Assembly: GCA_964541895.1 (NCBI GenBank)
Contig: CAZISM010000009.1
Span: 1 to 64,000, forward strand
Length of the DNA: 64,000 bases
From: CAZISM01 sp964541895
Lineage (GTDB): Bacteria; Zhuqueibacterota; Zhuqueibacteria; Residuimicrobiales; Residuimicrobiaceae
Direction: 5' to 3'
In this document: positions 9,022 to 18,474 of the stretch, in pieces
Layout of the letters: every line of letters begins with the position of its first letter
Numbering within the stretch: the first letter of the stretch is position 1
The notes under the pieces: model-generated
Databases searched by the model: none
Told to the model about the DNA's origin: nothing
What the model saw: only the letters and a program-made list of their open reading frames with translations
Translations under genes and position numbers: made by a program

Positions 9022-9594
9022 TTATATCCCGTTGGCGATCAGATTAGCGGCAATGTCGATCTGCTCGGTCTCGTCCGTATCCAAAAAGAGATAAAAGAAC
9101 AGGGATCGGACAATGCCGGCCATGGTCTTGGCATAGGCGTCCAGCTCGTTTTCATCCTTGAATGAGAACTCGCCGGCAGCGGCGCCCTGTGCCAGGACCT
9201 CTTTATAGTAGGATTGCTCGAGGGCTTCAAGTCGGGCATTGAATTTTTGCATGGATTGCTGCTTGCCGCGGATCTCTTTCCACACGATGATGTACATCAT
9301 GGCGTATTTTTTCAGCTCGGTCAGCGAGGCGGCCACATAATTTTTCAACCGCTGTTTCGGCGATGCGATAGCGGCCACGCCGGCTCTGGCGTGCAGCAGG
9401 ATAGTGCTAATCTCCTTCATAACCGCGGCATCGAAAATTTCCTCTTTGCTTTTGTAATAGTAATAGAGCGTGCTTTTCGCCTTGCCCGCTTCGGCGGCAA
9501 TCTCCTCCATGGTCGCTTTTTTCAATCCCCATTTCTGGAAAATGCGCTTGGCGGCTTCCAGGATTTCCAGCTGAACCTCTTCATCTTTATGCAT
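9022..9594 (-). CDS. TetR-family transcriptional regulator
   Basis: This 190-residue repressor-type protein has an N-terminal helix-turn-helix of the TetR class at about residues 10-56: ILEAAKRIFQKWGLKKAT, MEEIAAEAGKAKSTLYYYYKSKEEIF. A helical ligand-binding and dimerisation domain follows. It lies 63 bases upstream of the efflux adaptor gene in the same direction. This arrangement usually means the regulator controls the adjacent pump and often its own gene. An imperfect palindrome directly upstream of its start (9608-9628) and a similar half-site before the adaptor gene support joint control. The inducing ligand is unknown. Confidence 0.9.
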   Translation of the reverse strand: MHKDEEVQLEILEAAKRIFQKWGLKKATMEEIAAEAGKAKSTLYYYYKSKEEIFDAAVMKEISTILLHARAGVAAIASPKQRLKNYVAASLTELKKYAMMYIIVWKEIRGKQQSMQKFNARLEALEQSYYKEVLAQGAAAGEFSFKDENELDAYAKTMAGIVRSLFFYLFLDTDETEQIDIAANLIANGI

Positions 9595-9607
9595 CTTTGT
9601 CCTTTTC

Positions 9608-9628
9608 GACTAAAAACGTTTTTCGGTC
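9608..9628. promoter_or_regulatory. Imperfect palindrome upstream of tetR, likely autoregulatory operator
   Basis: The two arms GACTAAAAACG and CGTTTTTCGGTC meet at the central CG and are related by near-perfect inverted symmetry: GACYRAAAAACG on one strand and its complement on the other. The site is 13 bases upstream of the TetR start codon. Its right half resembles 8991-9002 before the efflux operon. Confidence 0.45.
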
Positions 9629-10152
9629 TAAAAGATAAGCTGATTTTGATAAAAAAGCAAGAATTTTTGCCTGCCATGCTCCCATTTACTGGTTCTAGAA
9701 GAGGAATCAGGATGCTAGATTGTTGATTTGACTTGTTGTTAGGACTATTTTTTATTATCTTGCCAGGTCTGGTGATAAAAACCTGAATTGAGCGATTTAT
9801 ACTTAAATGCGCCAAAAGCGAGACGCTAGCCGCATTTTAGCCTGCATCAAGGTCCAGCCCCTCTGAGCACCTCCATTCGCTTGCCAGCGGTTCTCAATAA
9901 TCTGTATTCTCAGTTAGTCTGAAAACAATAATTCCCCGTCGCTGTTCCGGATATATGGAGGACACGGTGAAAAAAACGCACATTTCTTTAATGACCTGGA
10001 TTAGGATAACCAGACCGACACGGCCGAAAATGTCATGGCCGGATACTTCAGTTTCAAGGAAAAGCTGTTCCCCATGAGCTATCGAGTGTGGTTACGGCTC
10101 GAGTCACTGCCCTGCGGTTACATGCCGTTGACCGGGGAGGGCAGCGCAACGG
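9629..10152. other. Intergenic region with decayed coding remnants
   Basis: This stretch lies between the tetR start and the F5/8-domain fragment. The first 300 bases hold nothing I can name. From about 9967, a GTG frame begins like a signal peptide (VKKTHISLMTW) but meets a stop after 36 codons. A second frame (from 10035) then runs for 87 codons and overlaps the start of the next called fragment. Switching between frames like this suggests the eroded 5' part of a once longer secreted-protein gene. Confidence 0.35.
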
Positions 10153-10977
10153 TTGGTTTTTACTTCCTCCAGCTACATCCGGCTTTATTTTCCATTGGTA
10201 GAGGAAAAAGCATCACCATGCCAGAGCCTGGTGTATGTCGCAGATTCCGGTTCACCCACCTATGCGGGCGAAGGGTGGGAACATGCCGTGGACGGTGACA
10301 CCACCGGCTGGGATGGCACGGTGACCACGCGCGGGCCGGAAGAGTATTATGCCGGCGCCGCCGGCGCGGTGTTCAAATTCGACTGTTGCGATCTGGCGCT
10401 GTTTAACAAAATCCGCATCAAGACAGACAACGGCGTCGACCAGATGCAGCAGTACAACCGGCAGGCGAAAACGATACAGTTCTGGGTTAGCCGTGACGGT
10501 GTTCAATTCGATTCATTGACCACCATCCTGCATGCCTCCAGGAACTGGGCGTCCTATGATTTGCCGCAGGCGGTGAACGCCCGTTATTTGAAACTGGCCA
10601 TTCTGACACCCACCAGAGCGAACGGGAGTTGGCGGCAGTTGGTGGAAATCGGCGCCGATTACCAAACGTCGAACGGATTACAAAAACGTGCCACGGCAAC
10701 TGCCGGCCGGCCGCAAGCATTCCAGCTGGAGCAGAATTATCCGAATCCGTTTAACCCGCTGACCACTGTTCGCTATGAAATGAAAACCGCAGCGCATGTT
10801 TCCATAACCATATTTGACGCTGTCGGACATGCGGTTAGAACGCTGGTGGATGAAGAAAAGAACGCCGCTGTGCACACGACAACCTTTGCGTCACAGGAAC
10901 TGCCCAGCGGACTCTACTTTTGTCAAATGCTGGCCGGCGGGGAACAACAGGTCAGGCGGATGCTGTTGATCAAATAG
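10153..10977 (+). pseudogene. F5/8-type-C domain plus T9SS sorting domain, probably a 5'-truncated remnant
   Basis: The 274-codon frame has no convincing start: it opens at a TTG without a ribosome binding site and with no signal peptide. From about residue 27 it encodes a discoidin-like (F5/8 type C) carbohydrate-binding domain (YVADSGSPTYAGEGWEHAVDGD ... ARYLKLAILTP). From about residue 190 there is a T9SS-type sorting domain (QLEQNYPNPFNPLTTVRY ... LPSGLYFCQML). A secreted T9SS cargo needs an N-terminal signal peptide, so the intact gene was probably longer. Coding remnants in another frame just upstream (9967-10298) support loss by frameshift. It could instead be a short gene with a start I failed to see. 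Confidence 0.5.
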
Positions 10978-11327
10978 CCGGAAACAAATGTTGGACAATA
11001 GAGTGTCGCAAAAGGTCTTTGAACCCCGGGTGTTCCATAACGGTCTGTTAATGCAAAGAGGGGCACCCGGAGTCGCCGCAAAAAGTGTGAGGAAATTGTC
11101 AGTACATTTGCCCCAGCGAAACCGGAAAGGTGTTGTTGTTGGCCGGCATGCCAGCCTGATCCATTCACAAACCGACGAGTGCGCAGAGGGATCCGAGCCG
11201 CTGTTTCAGGTTATAGGATATTTTTCGACCTAAATTTTTATATAGGCCATTATCAGTCCGAGCTCTACGGCATCTTGGACTATTCTCTCAGCGTCATTCT
11301 GCCGTGCTCGGCGATGAATACATCAGG
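10978..11327. other. Intergenic region, nothing recognised
   Basis: About 350 bases lie between two convergent gene ends (the sorting-domain fragment and the C10 peptidase). No open frame with a ribosome binding site, strong hairpin with T-run, or repeat matching the rest of the window was seen. Confidence 0.4.
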
Positions 11328-14300
11328 CTAGCGGACGAGCACCATCTTTTTGCTGCTTGCATACCTGCCCGTTTGCAGGCGGTAGATATATATTCCGCTG
11401 GCAACCGGCATCCCTCTGTCATCCAGGCCGTCCCAATCGAGATGATGCGCACCAGTTGGATAATTGCCGTTGCCAAGAATCCGGATGGTCTTGCCTGACA
11501 GATCATATATGATCAGCGCGACCATTGTTTGTTGCGGCAAATGAAAAGGTATCTCAGTCCGGCCGTTGAACGGATTGGGATAATTCTGTTGCAGTACAAA
11601 GCGATCCGGGATTGAATTGGCATTTAAAGTGACTGCCGCCGTGCGATCGATGATAAAGTTTTGTTCCTCTGCAAACGGCCCGCCCATATAGCGGTTATCG
11701 ATCGCCTGCACGCTCCAATAATAGAGGCCTACCGGCAATGTGCGCAACAGGTGATGGCGCGCCAGGCCGGCATTGCCGCCTGCGACCAGCTTGTGAAAAC
11801 CGGTGCTGATATCGGACAAGGGAGATACGATATCGGTTTGTCCCGGTCGGGTGCCGACATAGATATTGTATGTCAGGTTGTCGCTGTCCGATTCCCAGGC
11901 CAGCAGGACCGAGTCGCCCTGCACGGTGGCGCTCAATCCGGTTGGCGCTGTCGGCCTGGTCCTGGTGTTAGGGGTCAAATTTTCCAGCCAGACGACGCGG
12001 CTGGACGTCTGCGTTAAAAACACATCCAGGTCGCCGTCCTGATCGTAATCGCACAGTTGGGCGGCTGCACCATAATCCAGAAAATTTGATCGATAGACCT
12101 CGTTATAACCACCAGCATCCGAAAATTTTATCGATAGATCGCCATCCAGGGTGATGATATCCGTCCGGTTGTCGTTATTGAGATCGCCCTGCGCAATAAA
12201 ATGACTGCCAAGGTCATGCACCGGTATGGCCGGTGCAAACCGTCTGCCCTGGTTTATAAAGACGCTCATTTCGCCGTTCTGGTTGAACAGTATGTCCGGT
12301 CTGGCGTCCTGATCATAATCAAACCACTGCAGTTGCCATAGTCTTTCCGGCTTCGGTGGCCAGGGAATAATGGTCGAATCGGTTTGATAAAAGTTGCCAT
12401 TTGCATTTATGTACAGTCCAACCAGCCAGCGAGCCTCTGTAGAGCTTGCCCAATAGCTCCCGCTAGCCAGCAGATCGACATCGCCGTCCAGATCAAAGTC
12501 GTTCGCTTCAAATGCGTTCATATCAAATTCAAAGGGTTGAGTCCGGCTGCGACCAAGTCCGTTTTGATTTTCAAAAATCACATTAACCCGCATAGATCTT
12601 TCTTGTGATGGTATATGTAACCATCCGGATACCAGCGCATCCTGGTCCCCGTCATTATCGAGATCAAATCGGTACATGGTTTCTATGCTGAAATTATCGG
12701 TTCCGGACATGGCATAGTCGTAAAGGGTGAACCGGCCGGCGTTGTTGCGAAAGAGTTTGGCTTGGTGTGTGCTATAAAAAGCAAACAGGTCGAGATCGTT
12801 ATCACGATCGTCATCGCCTTCGATGGAAAATTTTCCTCCGTTCAGTGTATATGGCAAACTATTTTCCACCAGCTTTTGATGTTGATTCGAGTAGGTGAAT
12901 AGCGAATGCTGTCCCTGGCTATTCTTGCGGCTTTGAACGATATCCAGGTCGCCATCGCTGTCCAGGTCGCCAAAGACAAAATAGTCTCCGGTCGGTATTT
13001 CGGTTGTATGGCGAACAAACGGTGATGATGTGTCGATGCGGATTTCCGCTGATGGCGCGCTTTCCTGCCGGTTGCGATTGGTGGCGGTTATGGAATAATA
13101 ATAGACTGTATTTTCCAGGATGTTGTTATCGCAGAATGAGTTCAAATCGTGGCCGAGCACGGCAATGGGAGCAGGCGCGCCATCGCAGCGGCGATATACA
13201 GTATATCGTAATACCGAATCGGTGCTGTCCGGCTGCCAGGACATAATTACGCTTTGTGCTTCCCGTTTGGCTGTAACGTGCGGCGGCGGCATCGGGATCA
13301 GGTCGGCGTCCGGTTGTATGGTAAACGATTGCACCGCTGTGAACGCAGAGCCGCAATACGCTTTGTCGACGCACTGCACACGCCAGTAATAGGTCCCGGC
13401 TGCCAGTCGAAGCTTCCAGGTTGTGCTGTACCAGGCGTTGCCTGGGCCTGCGACCAATCGACGCCCGGTTTCCATTATCGCCAGCGGAGCCATTACATCG
13501 GCCTTGCCCGGCCCGGTCCCGACGCACAGATTATAGGTATAGCCTTTGGCCTGTTCCGGCGCAGACCAATGCAACGTTGCCCAGGCACCGTTGGTTTCAG
13601 AGGATGGCGAGGATGGGGGCTCGGGCAGATTAAAGTCAGCATCTATGACATTATCATAAAGCTGAGACACAGTCCGAATTGTCGCGGTTATGCCGCATAC
13701 CAGAAAATCAGGGTCGCCGTCATTATCATAGTCGCCCCAAACCGCATTACCATTCGTGGTTTCAGCAAGTGGCAATGGAACGGACTGATATCCGCCTGAC
13801 TTTTCTGCATGAAATAGTTTCGTATAGGGTGTATTAAAGGATTCAAATTCCTGTTGTCCGCCAAGCAGGAGGTCGGATTCTCCATCACTATCATAATCCA
13901 GCCACAAAAGATAGCCTTTATACAACGGTGGTAACAACTGGTTATTCGCCTGCCAAAGACCGTTCTGGTTCAGGTATATTTTTATTTCCGACGTTTCGTT
14001 CTTTCCGGCAATAATGATATCCGGCTGGCCATTGTCGTCATGATCAGCGATTGCCACGGTGGAGCAAAACCGCCAGTCCATTTTTTCTTCACTGAATCGT
14101 CCCTGCTGATTTCGCGCCAGAATGCCGTTGCGTCCCAGGAGGTCCAGATCGCCGTCGTTATCGGCGTCGAACCAGAGTGGCTTGTAGAGGTCCAGCGCTA
14201 TTCCGGTGGCAATAAATTGCATAGCGTTGTTTTGATATAGGGTGCTGGAAGCGTGACTCTCGCCGGTCTTGGCGTTCGTCACCAGGCTGCCAGCCAGCAA

Positions 14301-15797
14301 CAGGTCCAGATCGCCGTCGTTATCATAATCGCCCCAAACGAGCTGTCGATTCTCTGATGCGGGCAAGGAAATTTCGTTGGTTGTGAACACACCGCCAATG
14401 TTCACATAGATTCTGCTCGACTTTTTGTTTGATGCGTTCGTCGCCGTGACCCACAAGTCCAGGTCGTTATCGCCGTCGATATCCAGCCAATCCCCGCCTT
14501 CAACCAGTTCCGAGTAAGATAATGGCAGGTTGGCTATTGAAAATGTTTTGCCATCATTACGCAAGAGCTGATTGGTTCTTCTGCCGAGAAAAACCAGGTC
14601 AAGGTCGCCATCAGCGTCATAGTCCCCCCACCCTGGTTCAACATCGGCAAAACCGGGTAGTGTTATTTCCGATATCTGGAATGGTGTGTATGATACGGTA
14701 ATACAGCTTGTGCAGGTTTTTTGATCCATTCCGAGCGGGCCGGTAACCGTGAGAGTCACCGTATAGTTGCCAGGTTTGGTATAGGTATGAAAACAGCGAA
14801 AGGTGGAATCGTGCTTTGAATCGTCGCCAAAATCCCAATCACAAGCGGTGATATCGCCAAGCGATTGATTGTCAAAGCGTACGGATAGCGGCGTATAGCC
14901 GTGTACCGGATCAGCACTGAACAGGGCTCGTGGCGGTTTTAAAGCCGCCGGTGGAACGGTATTCACGATCGCGCCTTTTATCATATCAAAGCCGTTGCTC
15001 AACGGATATTGCAACCGGCTGCCGGGCCACAGGTTCCACCAAAAGGCTAGCCCCGGCTTGAGGCCGCCATAGTTGAGGTGATAGAGGTCGTCCTGGGGGC
15101 CTTTGCCCTTTTCATCAAAGCCGTCGACCACCACCGCATGCGGAGCCTGACCGGATCTGGTCAATATCACTATGGCTGGTTCTCCGTTTTTGATGTTGTT
15201 TTTCAAAACGGAAAAAAAGGTTGAATCCGTGCTATAGAGATACTGGGGATCCTTGAAACCGAAATGTGAACGCAGCGCCTGCGGAACCCGGGCATCAAAG
15301 GCTTCCGAGTTGGTCGAGCTGAACAGGGTCTGAACCGATACGGCTGCGCTAAAACACAATTCGTCTGCGAGACCGGATTCTGACTCGTCCGCAATGGGAA
15401 ATGTTAAGGCTTGCAGCGCCTGGTTCAGCGCAGGCCATGTGAGCGTGTTATGGGTGCCGCAGTCGCTGTCGACATGAAACAGGAAGCCGTTTTCAGTGGA
15501 AAGATAATTGTCGGCGGCGGAAAAGATGGGGAGGGCATTCTGATAGGCATAGTAATTGATGATTTGCGCCATGGCCAGGCCGACACAGCCCACCAGGCTG
15601 CGGCTGTGTCGGACCGTGTCGAACGGACATCGTGCGTTAAACGGGTATTCCTGATGCCAAAGGGTCTGCAGCCAGCCGCCGGTCGATGTCGTACCCGGCT
15701 GAGGCCAGACGGTCTGTTGAGTGCTATCCTGTGCCGGCAGGTGTCCATGGATGAAGATCACGGCCCAAATGAAAAAGCCGACTGTTTTTTTAGCCAT
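11328..15797 (-). CDS. Giant secreted C10-family cysteine peptidase with PKD, FG-GAP repeats and T9SS domain
   Basis: This is a 1489-residue secreted protein. After a signal peptide comes a C10 (streptopain/SpeB-like) peptidase domain. Cys71 lies in LVGCVGLAMAQIINYY and His220 in APHAVVVDGF. Their spacing of 149 residues matches the SpeB Cys/His pair. A PKD domain follows at about residues 290-370 (CDWDFGDDSKHDS). Next is a long array of FG-GAP/VCBS-like units with Ca-binding DxDxDGDxD loops (GDYDADGDLDLVF, GDYDNDGDLDLLL and others). Two fibronectin-III-like segments interrupt this array. The protein ends with a T9SS sorting domain (LQQNYPNPFNGRTEI, then MVLVR). The start has a purine-rich ribosome binding site. 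It probably acts outside the cell or on its surface. No inhibitor gene is visible next to it. Confidence 0.88.
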   Translation of the reverse strand: MAKKTVGFFIWAVIFIHGHLPAQDSTQQTVWPQPGTTSTGGWLQTLWHQEYPFNARCPFDTVRHSRSLVGCVGLAMAQIINYYAYQNALPIFSAADNYLSTENGFLFHVDSDCGTHNTLTWPALNQALQALTFPIADESESGLADELCFSAAVSVQTLFSSTNSEAFDARVPQALRSHFGFKDPQYLYSTDSTFFSVLKNNIKNGEPAIVILTRSGQAPHAVVVDGFDEKGKGPQDDLYHLNYGGLKPGLAFWWNLWPGSRLQYPLSNGFDMIKGAIVNTVPPAALKPPRALFSADPVHGYTPLSVRFDNQSLGDITACDWDFGDDSKHDSTFRCFHTYTKPGNYTVTLTVTGPLGMDQKTCTSCITVSYTPFQISEITLPGFADVEPGWGDYDADGDLDLVFLGRRTNQLLRNDGKTFSIANLPLSYSELVEGGDWLDIDGDNDLDLWVTATNASNKKSSRIYVNIGGVFTTNEISLPASENRQLVWGDYDNDGDLDLLLAGSLVTNAKTGESHASSTLYQNNAMQFIATGIALDLYKPLWFDADNDGDLDLLGRNGILARNQQGRFSEEKMDWRFCSTVAIADHDDNGQPDIIIAGKNETSEIKIYLNQNGLWQANNQLLPPLYKGYLLWLDYDSDGESDLLLGGQQEFESFNTPYTKLFHAEKSGGYQSVPLPLAETTNGNAVWGDYDNDGDPDFLVCGITATIRTVSQLYDNVIDADFNLPEPPSSPSSETNGAWATLHWSAPEQAKGYTYNLCVGTGPGKADVMAPLAIMETGRRLVAGPGNAWYSTTWKLRLAAGTYYWRVQCVDKAYCGSAFTAVQSFTIQPDADLIPMPPPHVTAKREAQSVIMSWQPDSTDSVLRYTVYRRCDGAPAPIAVLGHDLNSFCDNNILENTVYYYSITATNRNRQESAPSAEIRIDTSSPFVRHTTEIPTGDYFVFGDLDSDGDLDIVQSRKNSQGQHSLFTYSNQHQKLVENSLPYTLNGGKFSIEGDDDRDNDLDLFAFYSTHQAKLFRNNAGRFTLYDYAMSGTDNFSIETMYRFDLDNDGDQDALVSGWLHIPSQERSMRVNVIFENQNGLGRSRTQPFEFDMNAFEANDFDLDGDVDLLASGSYWASSTEARWLVGLYINANGNFYQTDSTIIPWPPKPERLWQLQWFDYDQDARPDILFNQNGEMSVFINQGRRFAPAIPVHDLGSHFIAQGDLNNDNRTDIITLDGDLSIKFSDAGGYNEVYRSNFLDYGAAAQLCDYDQDGDLDVFLTQTSSRVVWLENLTPNTRTRPTAPTGLSATVQGDSVLLAWESDSDNLTYNIYVGTRPGQTDIVSPLSDISTGFHKLVAGGNAGLARHHLLRTLPVGLYYWSVQAIDNRYMGGPFAEEQNFIIDRTAAVTLNANSIPDRFVLQQNYPNPFNGRTEIPFHLPQQTMVALIIYDLSGKTIRILGNGNYPTGAHHLDWDGLDDRGMPVASGIYIYRLQTGRYASSKKMVLVR

Positions 15798-15821
15798 ACT
15801 CCGATTCCCCTGAATGGATGA

Positions 15822-17321
15822 CTATTTTCCCGCTTTTCCGGGCAGCTGGGCGCGCAGGACGTCCTGCAGCACGAATTTTGCGCGGCTGTTGCACGCCCGC
15901 GGCGTTACCGTAAAGTTTTTCACCGTTAGTCCGTCCACGTGGCGCGCCCACAAGCCATAGGCCGGCAGGTCGCCGAACATGGCAAACTCGGGATATTGGG
16001 CTTCTACTTCCGGCACCGGATCTTTGATGTCCAGCTGTTCCTTCGCCTGGCGATAGGTGATGTCGATATTTTTCAGTGTTACGTTCTTGACATACAGGCC
16101 GGGAATGCCGCTGATGATGCAGGGGGATTCGGCGCCTTCGGCTCTAACATCGCGAATGGTCACATCCGTGAGAGCGCCCATACGGTCCTTGATTTTGCCG
16201 CGATTGCGGTTGCCGAGGCGGATGAAAATCGGCGCCATGGCGTTGCGGACGGTGACGTTACGAATGTTCACTCTTTTTACGTGTGCGCCATCCACGGATT
16301 CGATGGCCATGCCGGAAAGCCCGCCCGGCCAGATCCCGTCGACAAAAAAAGTGCAATCCGCCACCTCCACGTCGGTAATATCGTTGACGGTTTCAGTGCC
16401 GATTTTAAAACAGTTGGTGGAGCTCATGACACTGCAGTCGCTGATCCGTATATGGGACATCGGCTGCTGATTCGGACTGAGGCCGTTTTTCAGCACAATG
16501 CCGTCATCGCCGGTGGCGACAAAACAGTGTTGAATGTGCACGCGATTGGATCCCACCACGTTGATGCCGTCGGTGTTGGGGCCGTGATAGTTGTTGTTGA
16601 TGACAACGTCTTTGACGTGGACGCCGTCGCAATGGTTCAGCAGCAGGGTCCAGCCCGGCGAATTTTCGATGATGAGATTGCGAACGGTCAGGTTGGTGCA
16701 TTCACGAAACTGTAAAAAGGGAGAGGGGCGTCTGGACGCCCTTTGCCGTTTGGCGTCAAAATGCATGGCCATGGCCGCTTCCAGGCTGAACGTGTCCGGA
16801 TGATGGCGTGGCGGTATTTTTCGCGGCGGGTTCCACCAGGCTTCGCCGTCGCCGAGGATGCGGCCGGGTCCCTGCACCACCACGTTGGCGGCGTTTTCGC
16901 ATAGCAGCATGGCAAAGGGCGCATAGTCGGCGCTGTCGCGACTGGCGTGCAAAATGCCGTTCCGGGCAATATGCAGCGTGATGTCGCCGGCGAGTTTGAT
17001 GGTGCCGGTCACATAATCGCCGTCCGGGATCAGCACGATGCCGCCGCCTTTGGCCTGCGCCGCCTGAATGGCGGCATTGATCGCCCGGGTGTTGACGGTT
17101 TTGCCATCGCCGACCGCTCCGAACGCTCTGATATCGAATAGATCCCCTTTGGGAACAGATTCGTTAACGCGGATGAAACGATCAAAGGGAACCTGTTCGT
17201 AAAAGTCACCGGGGATGGGCGGCATGATATCAGCCTTTTCGCCCGCCCAGGCCGGCTGTAGGGGCCGCATCAAGCTGAGTGAAAGCAAGGCCATCATCAC
17301 CGCGAGTTGCTTAAAGCGCAT
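15822..17321 (-). CDS. GH28-family (polygalacturonase-like) secreted glycoside hydrolase
   Basis: This 499-residue secreted right-handed beta-helix enzyme of family GH28 has a signal peptide ending at about AWAGE. The typical entry strand DIRAFGAVGDGKTVNTRAIN follows at about residue 63. NTDG lies at 249-252 and GDDG at 271-274, which supplies the expected catalytic Asp residues. The later GHG and RIK motifs of classical polygalacturonases are not present. The corresponding places read SSTNCFKIGTE (300-310) and FIRLGNRNRG. This suggests a GH28 subgroup with another subsite, such as an exo-acting or rhamnogalacturonan-type enzyme. The start has AAGGAG seven bases upstream. It lies 24 bases downstream (same strand) of nothing else and just upstream of the C10 peptidase, which may share its transcript. 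Confidence 0.85.
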   Translation of the reverse strand: MRFKQLAVMMALLSLSLMRPLQPAWAGEKADIMPPIPGDFYEQVPFDRFIRVNESVPKGDLFDIRAFGAVGDGKTVNTRAINAAIQAAQAKGGGIVLIPDGDYVTGTIKLAGDITLHIARNGILHASRDSADYAPFAMLLCENAANVVVQGPGRILGDGEAWWNPPRKIPPRHHPDTFSLEAAMAMHFDAKRQRASRRPSPFLQFRECTNLTVRNLIIENSPGWTLLLNHCDGVHVKDVVINNNYHGPNTDGINVVGSNRVHIQHCFVATGDDGIVLKNGLSPNQQPMSHIRISDCSVMSSTNCFKIGTETVNDITDVEVADCTFFVDGIWPGGLSGMAIESVDGAHVKRVNIRNVTVRNAMAPIFIRLGNRNRGKIKDRMGALTDVTIRDVRAEGAESPCIISGIPGLYVKNVTLKNIDITYRQAKEQLDIKDPVPEVEAQYPEFAMFGDLPAYGLWARHVDGLTVKNFTVTPRACNSRAKFVLQDVLRAQLPGKAGK

Positions 17322-17343
17322 GGGGTACTCCTTTATCGAATTA

Positions 17344-17360
17344 CCATGGTTCGACCATGG
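17344..17360. promoter_or_regulatory. Palindrome upstream of the GH28 gene
   Basis: CCATGGT-TCG-ACCATGG is a perfect inverted repeat with 7-bp arms. It is 22 bases upstream of the GH28 start and lies between that gene and the divergent glycosyltransferase gene. It could be an operator for either gene, or a leader hairpin of the GH28 mRNA. Confidence 0.35.
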
Positions 17361-17567
17361 CCGGTAGCGACCCTGTTTTCATGCAAAAGGGCCGGCGCCA
17401 CGTCGTACGGCCTGATCGAGTTGCATTGTGAAGATGATAAATTTTTCTGAAATTTTCAACACATTTTGAAAGGGTGGCCACTCGGCAGATTTTCTTCTTG
17501 TTTTTCGCTGCCGGATCCTGTAAGTTCTGCGTCAAGTCGTATACGAGTTCTGGATGGGCAGGATGTC

Positions 17568-18452
17568 ATGAGCATAGCGGCATGGGAGAGAGGACTCTGC
17601 GTCCGCGTTCGGTATGGATTAAGTAATCGTTTGCTGACGATGGCAAAAGCCTTCGCCTGGTCGCGGATGTTCCGGCGCAGATATGCGATCATCTGGAATC
17701 CTGAAGAGGCATGCGGCTGCCGGTGGCTGGATCTGTTCCAGACCGCCGTGCCATGCTGCACGGATTTTAATCCTTCCGGCGATGAATTCATCTGTTACGA
17801 CGGACTCTACAGGGACTACGGCTCTCCGGCTTCGTTGACCAGGGCCAAACAGACTCACAGAATTCGTGCTGTGGATCTGCTGGACCACAGGAATCTGTTT
17901 ATCAATACGTTTGATCTGGCCCTTGATCTCGACGGGACCGGCTGGTGGATGAAACAAGTTCTGGCCGGCCGGTTGTACGCCCACCTCTATCGATACCTGC
18001 AACGCCGGTTCCTGCTGAAATTGGCGATGCAGCCGGAGTTAAAAGATCGACTCCCGCCGTGGGATCTGTCCCGCTTCACCGGGCTGCACATCCGTGTTGG
18101 TGATGAGACGCAGCCGGGGGTGGATTTTCCGGATTTTGCCAAAAAATTCAGCGCCGGCGGCTATGAACGATTCTATCATCTCCTGGACAAAACGTTTAAA
18201 AACGATCACAAGGGAAAAATCTTTTTGGCCTGCAACAGCACTGCCTGGCAGGATAACCTGGTAGCCCGCTATGGGGACCGGGTGATGTTTTATGCAAAAC
18301 GATCTCTGGATCGAAGCAGCACGGTGGCGATCCAGGACGCTTTGATCGACCTGATGCTGTTGAGCAGAACGAAACGGATCATCGGCACCCGCTACAGCTC
18401 ATTTTCGATGCTGGCTTGCTTGTGGGGCAAAATTCCGATTCAATTGATTTAG
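17568..18452 (+). CDS. Fucosyltransferase-like glycosyltransferase (HxR motif)
   Basis: This protein of about 294 residues carries an N-terminal VRVRYGLSNRLLTMAKAFAWS. This resembles the G-L-N-R-L loop of GT-B fold fucosyltransferase-like enzymes. Near residue 174 it has GLHIRVGDE, the HxR motif shared by alpha-1,6-fucosyltransferases, NodZ and protein O-fucosyltransferases. The C-terminal part (IFLACNSTAWQDNLVARYG, then LMLLSRTKRIIGTRYSSFS) also fits this superfamily. I infer transfer of a deoxyhexose (GDP-fucose-type donor) to a glycan in the cytoplasm, but the family assignment is by motif only. The start at 17568 has AGGA upstream; the frame is open from 17466, so a longer N-terminus is possible. 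The FkbM-like gene follows 22 bases later, so the two probably modify the same glycan. Confidence 0.6.
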   Translation: MSIAAWERGLCVRVRYGLSNRLLTMAKAFAWSRMFRRRYAIIWNPEEACGCRWLDLFQTAVPCCTDFNPSGDEFICYDGLYRDYGSPASLTRAKQTHRIRAVDLLDHRNLFINTFDLALDLDGTGWWMKQVLAGRLYAHLYRYLQRRFLLKLAMQPELKDRLPPWDLSRFTGLHIRVGDETQPGVDFPDFAKKFSAGGYERFYHLLDKTFKNDHKGKIFLACNSTAWQDNLVARYGDRVMFYAKRSLDRSSTVAIQDALIDLMLLSRTKRIIGTRYSSFSMLACLWGKIPIQLI

Positions 18453-18474
18453 CATACGGATTCGGCGAACGGAT

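Noticed and set aside
10035..10298. 87-codon frame before the F5/8-domain fragment
   Set aside because: No ribosome binding site and no domain. Treated as a remnant of the decayed gene instead.
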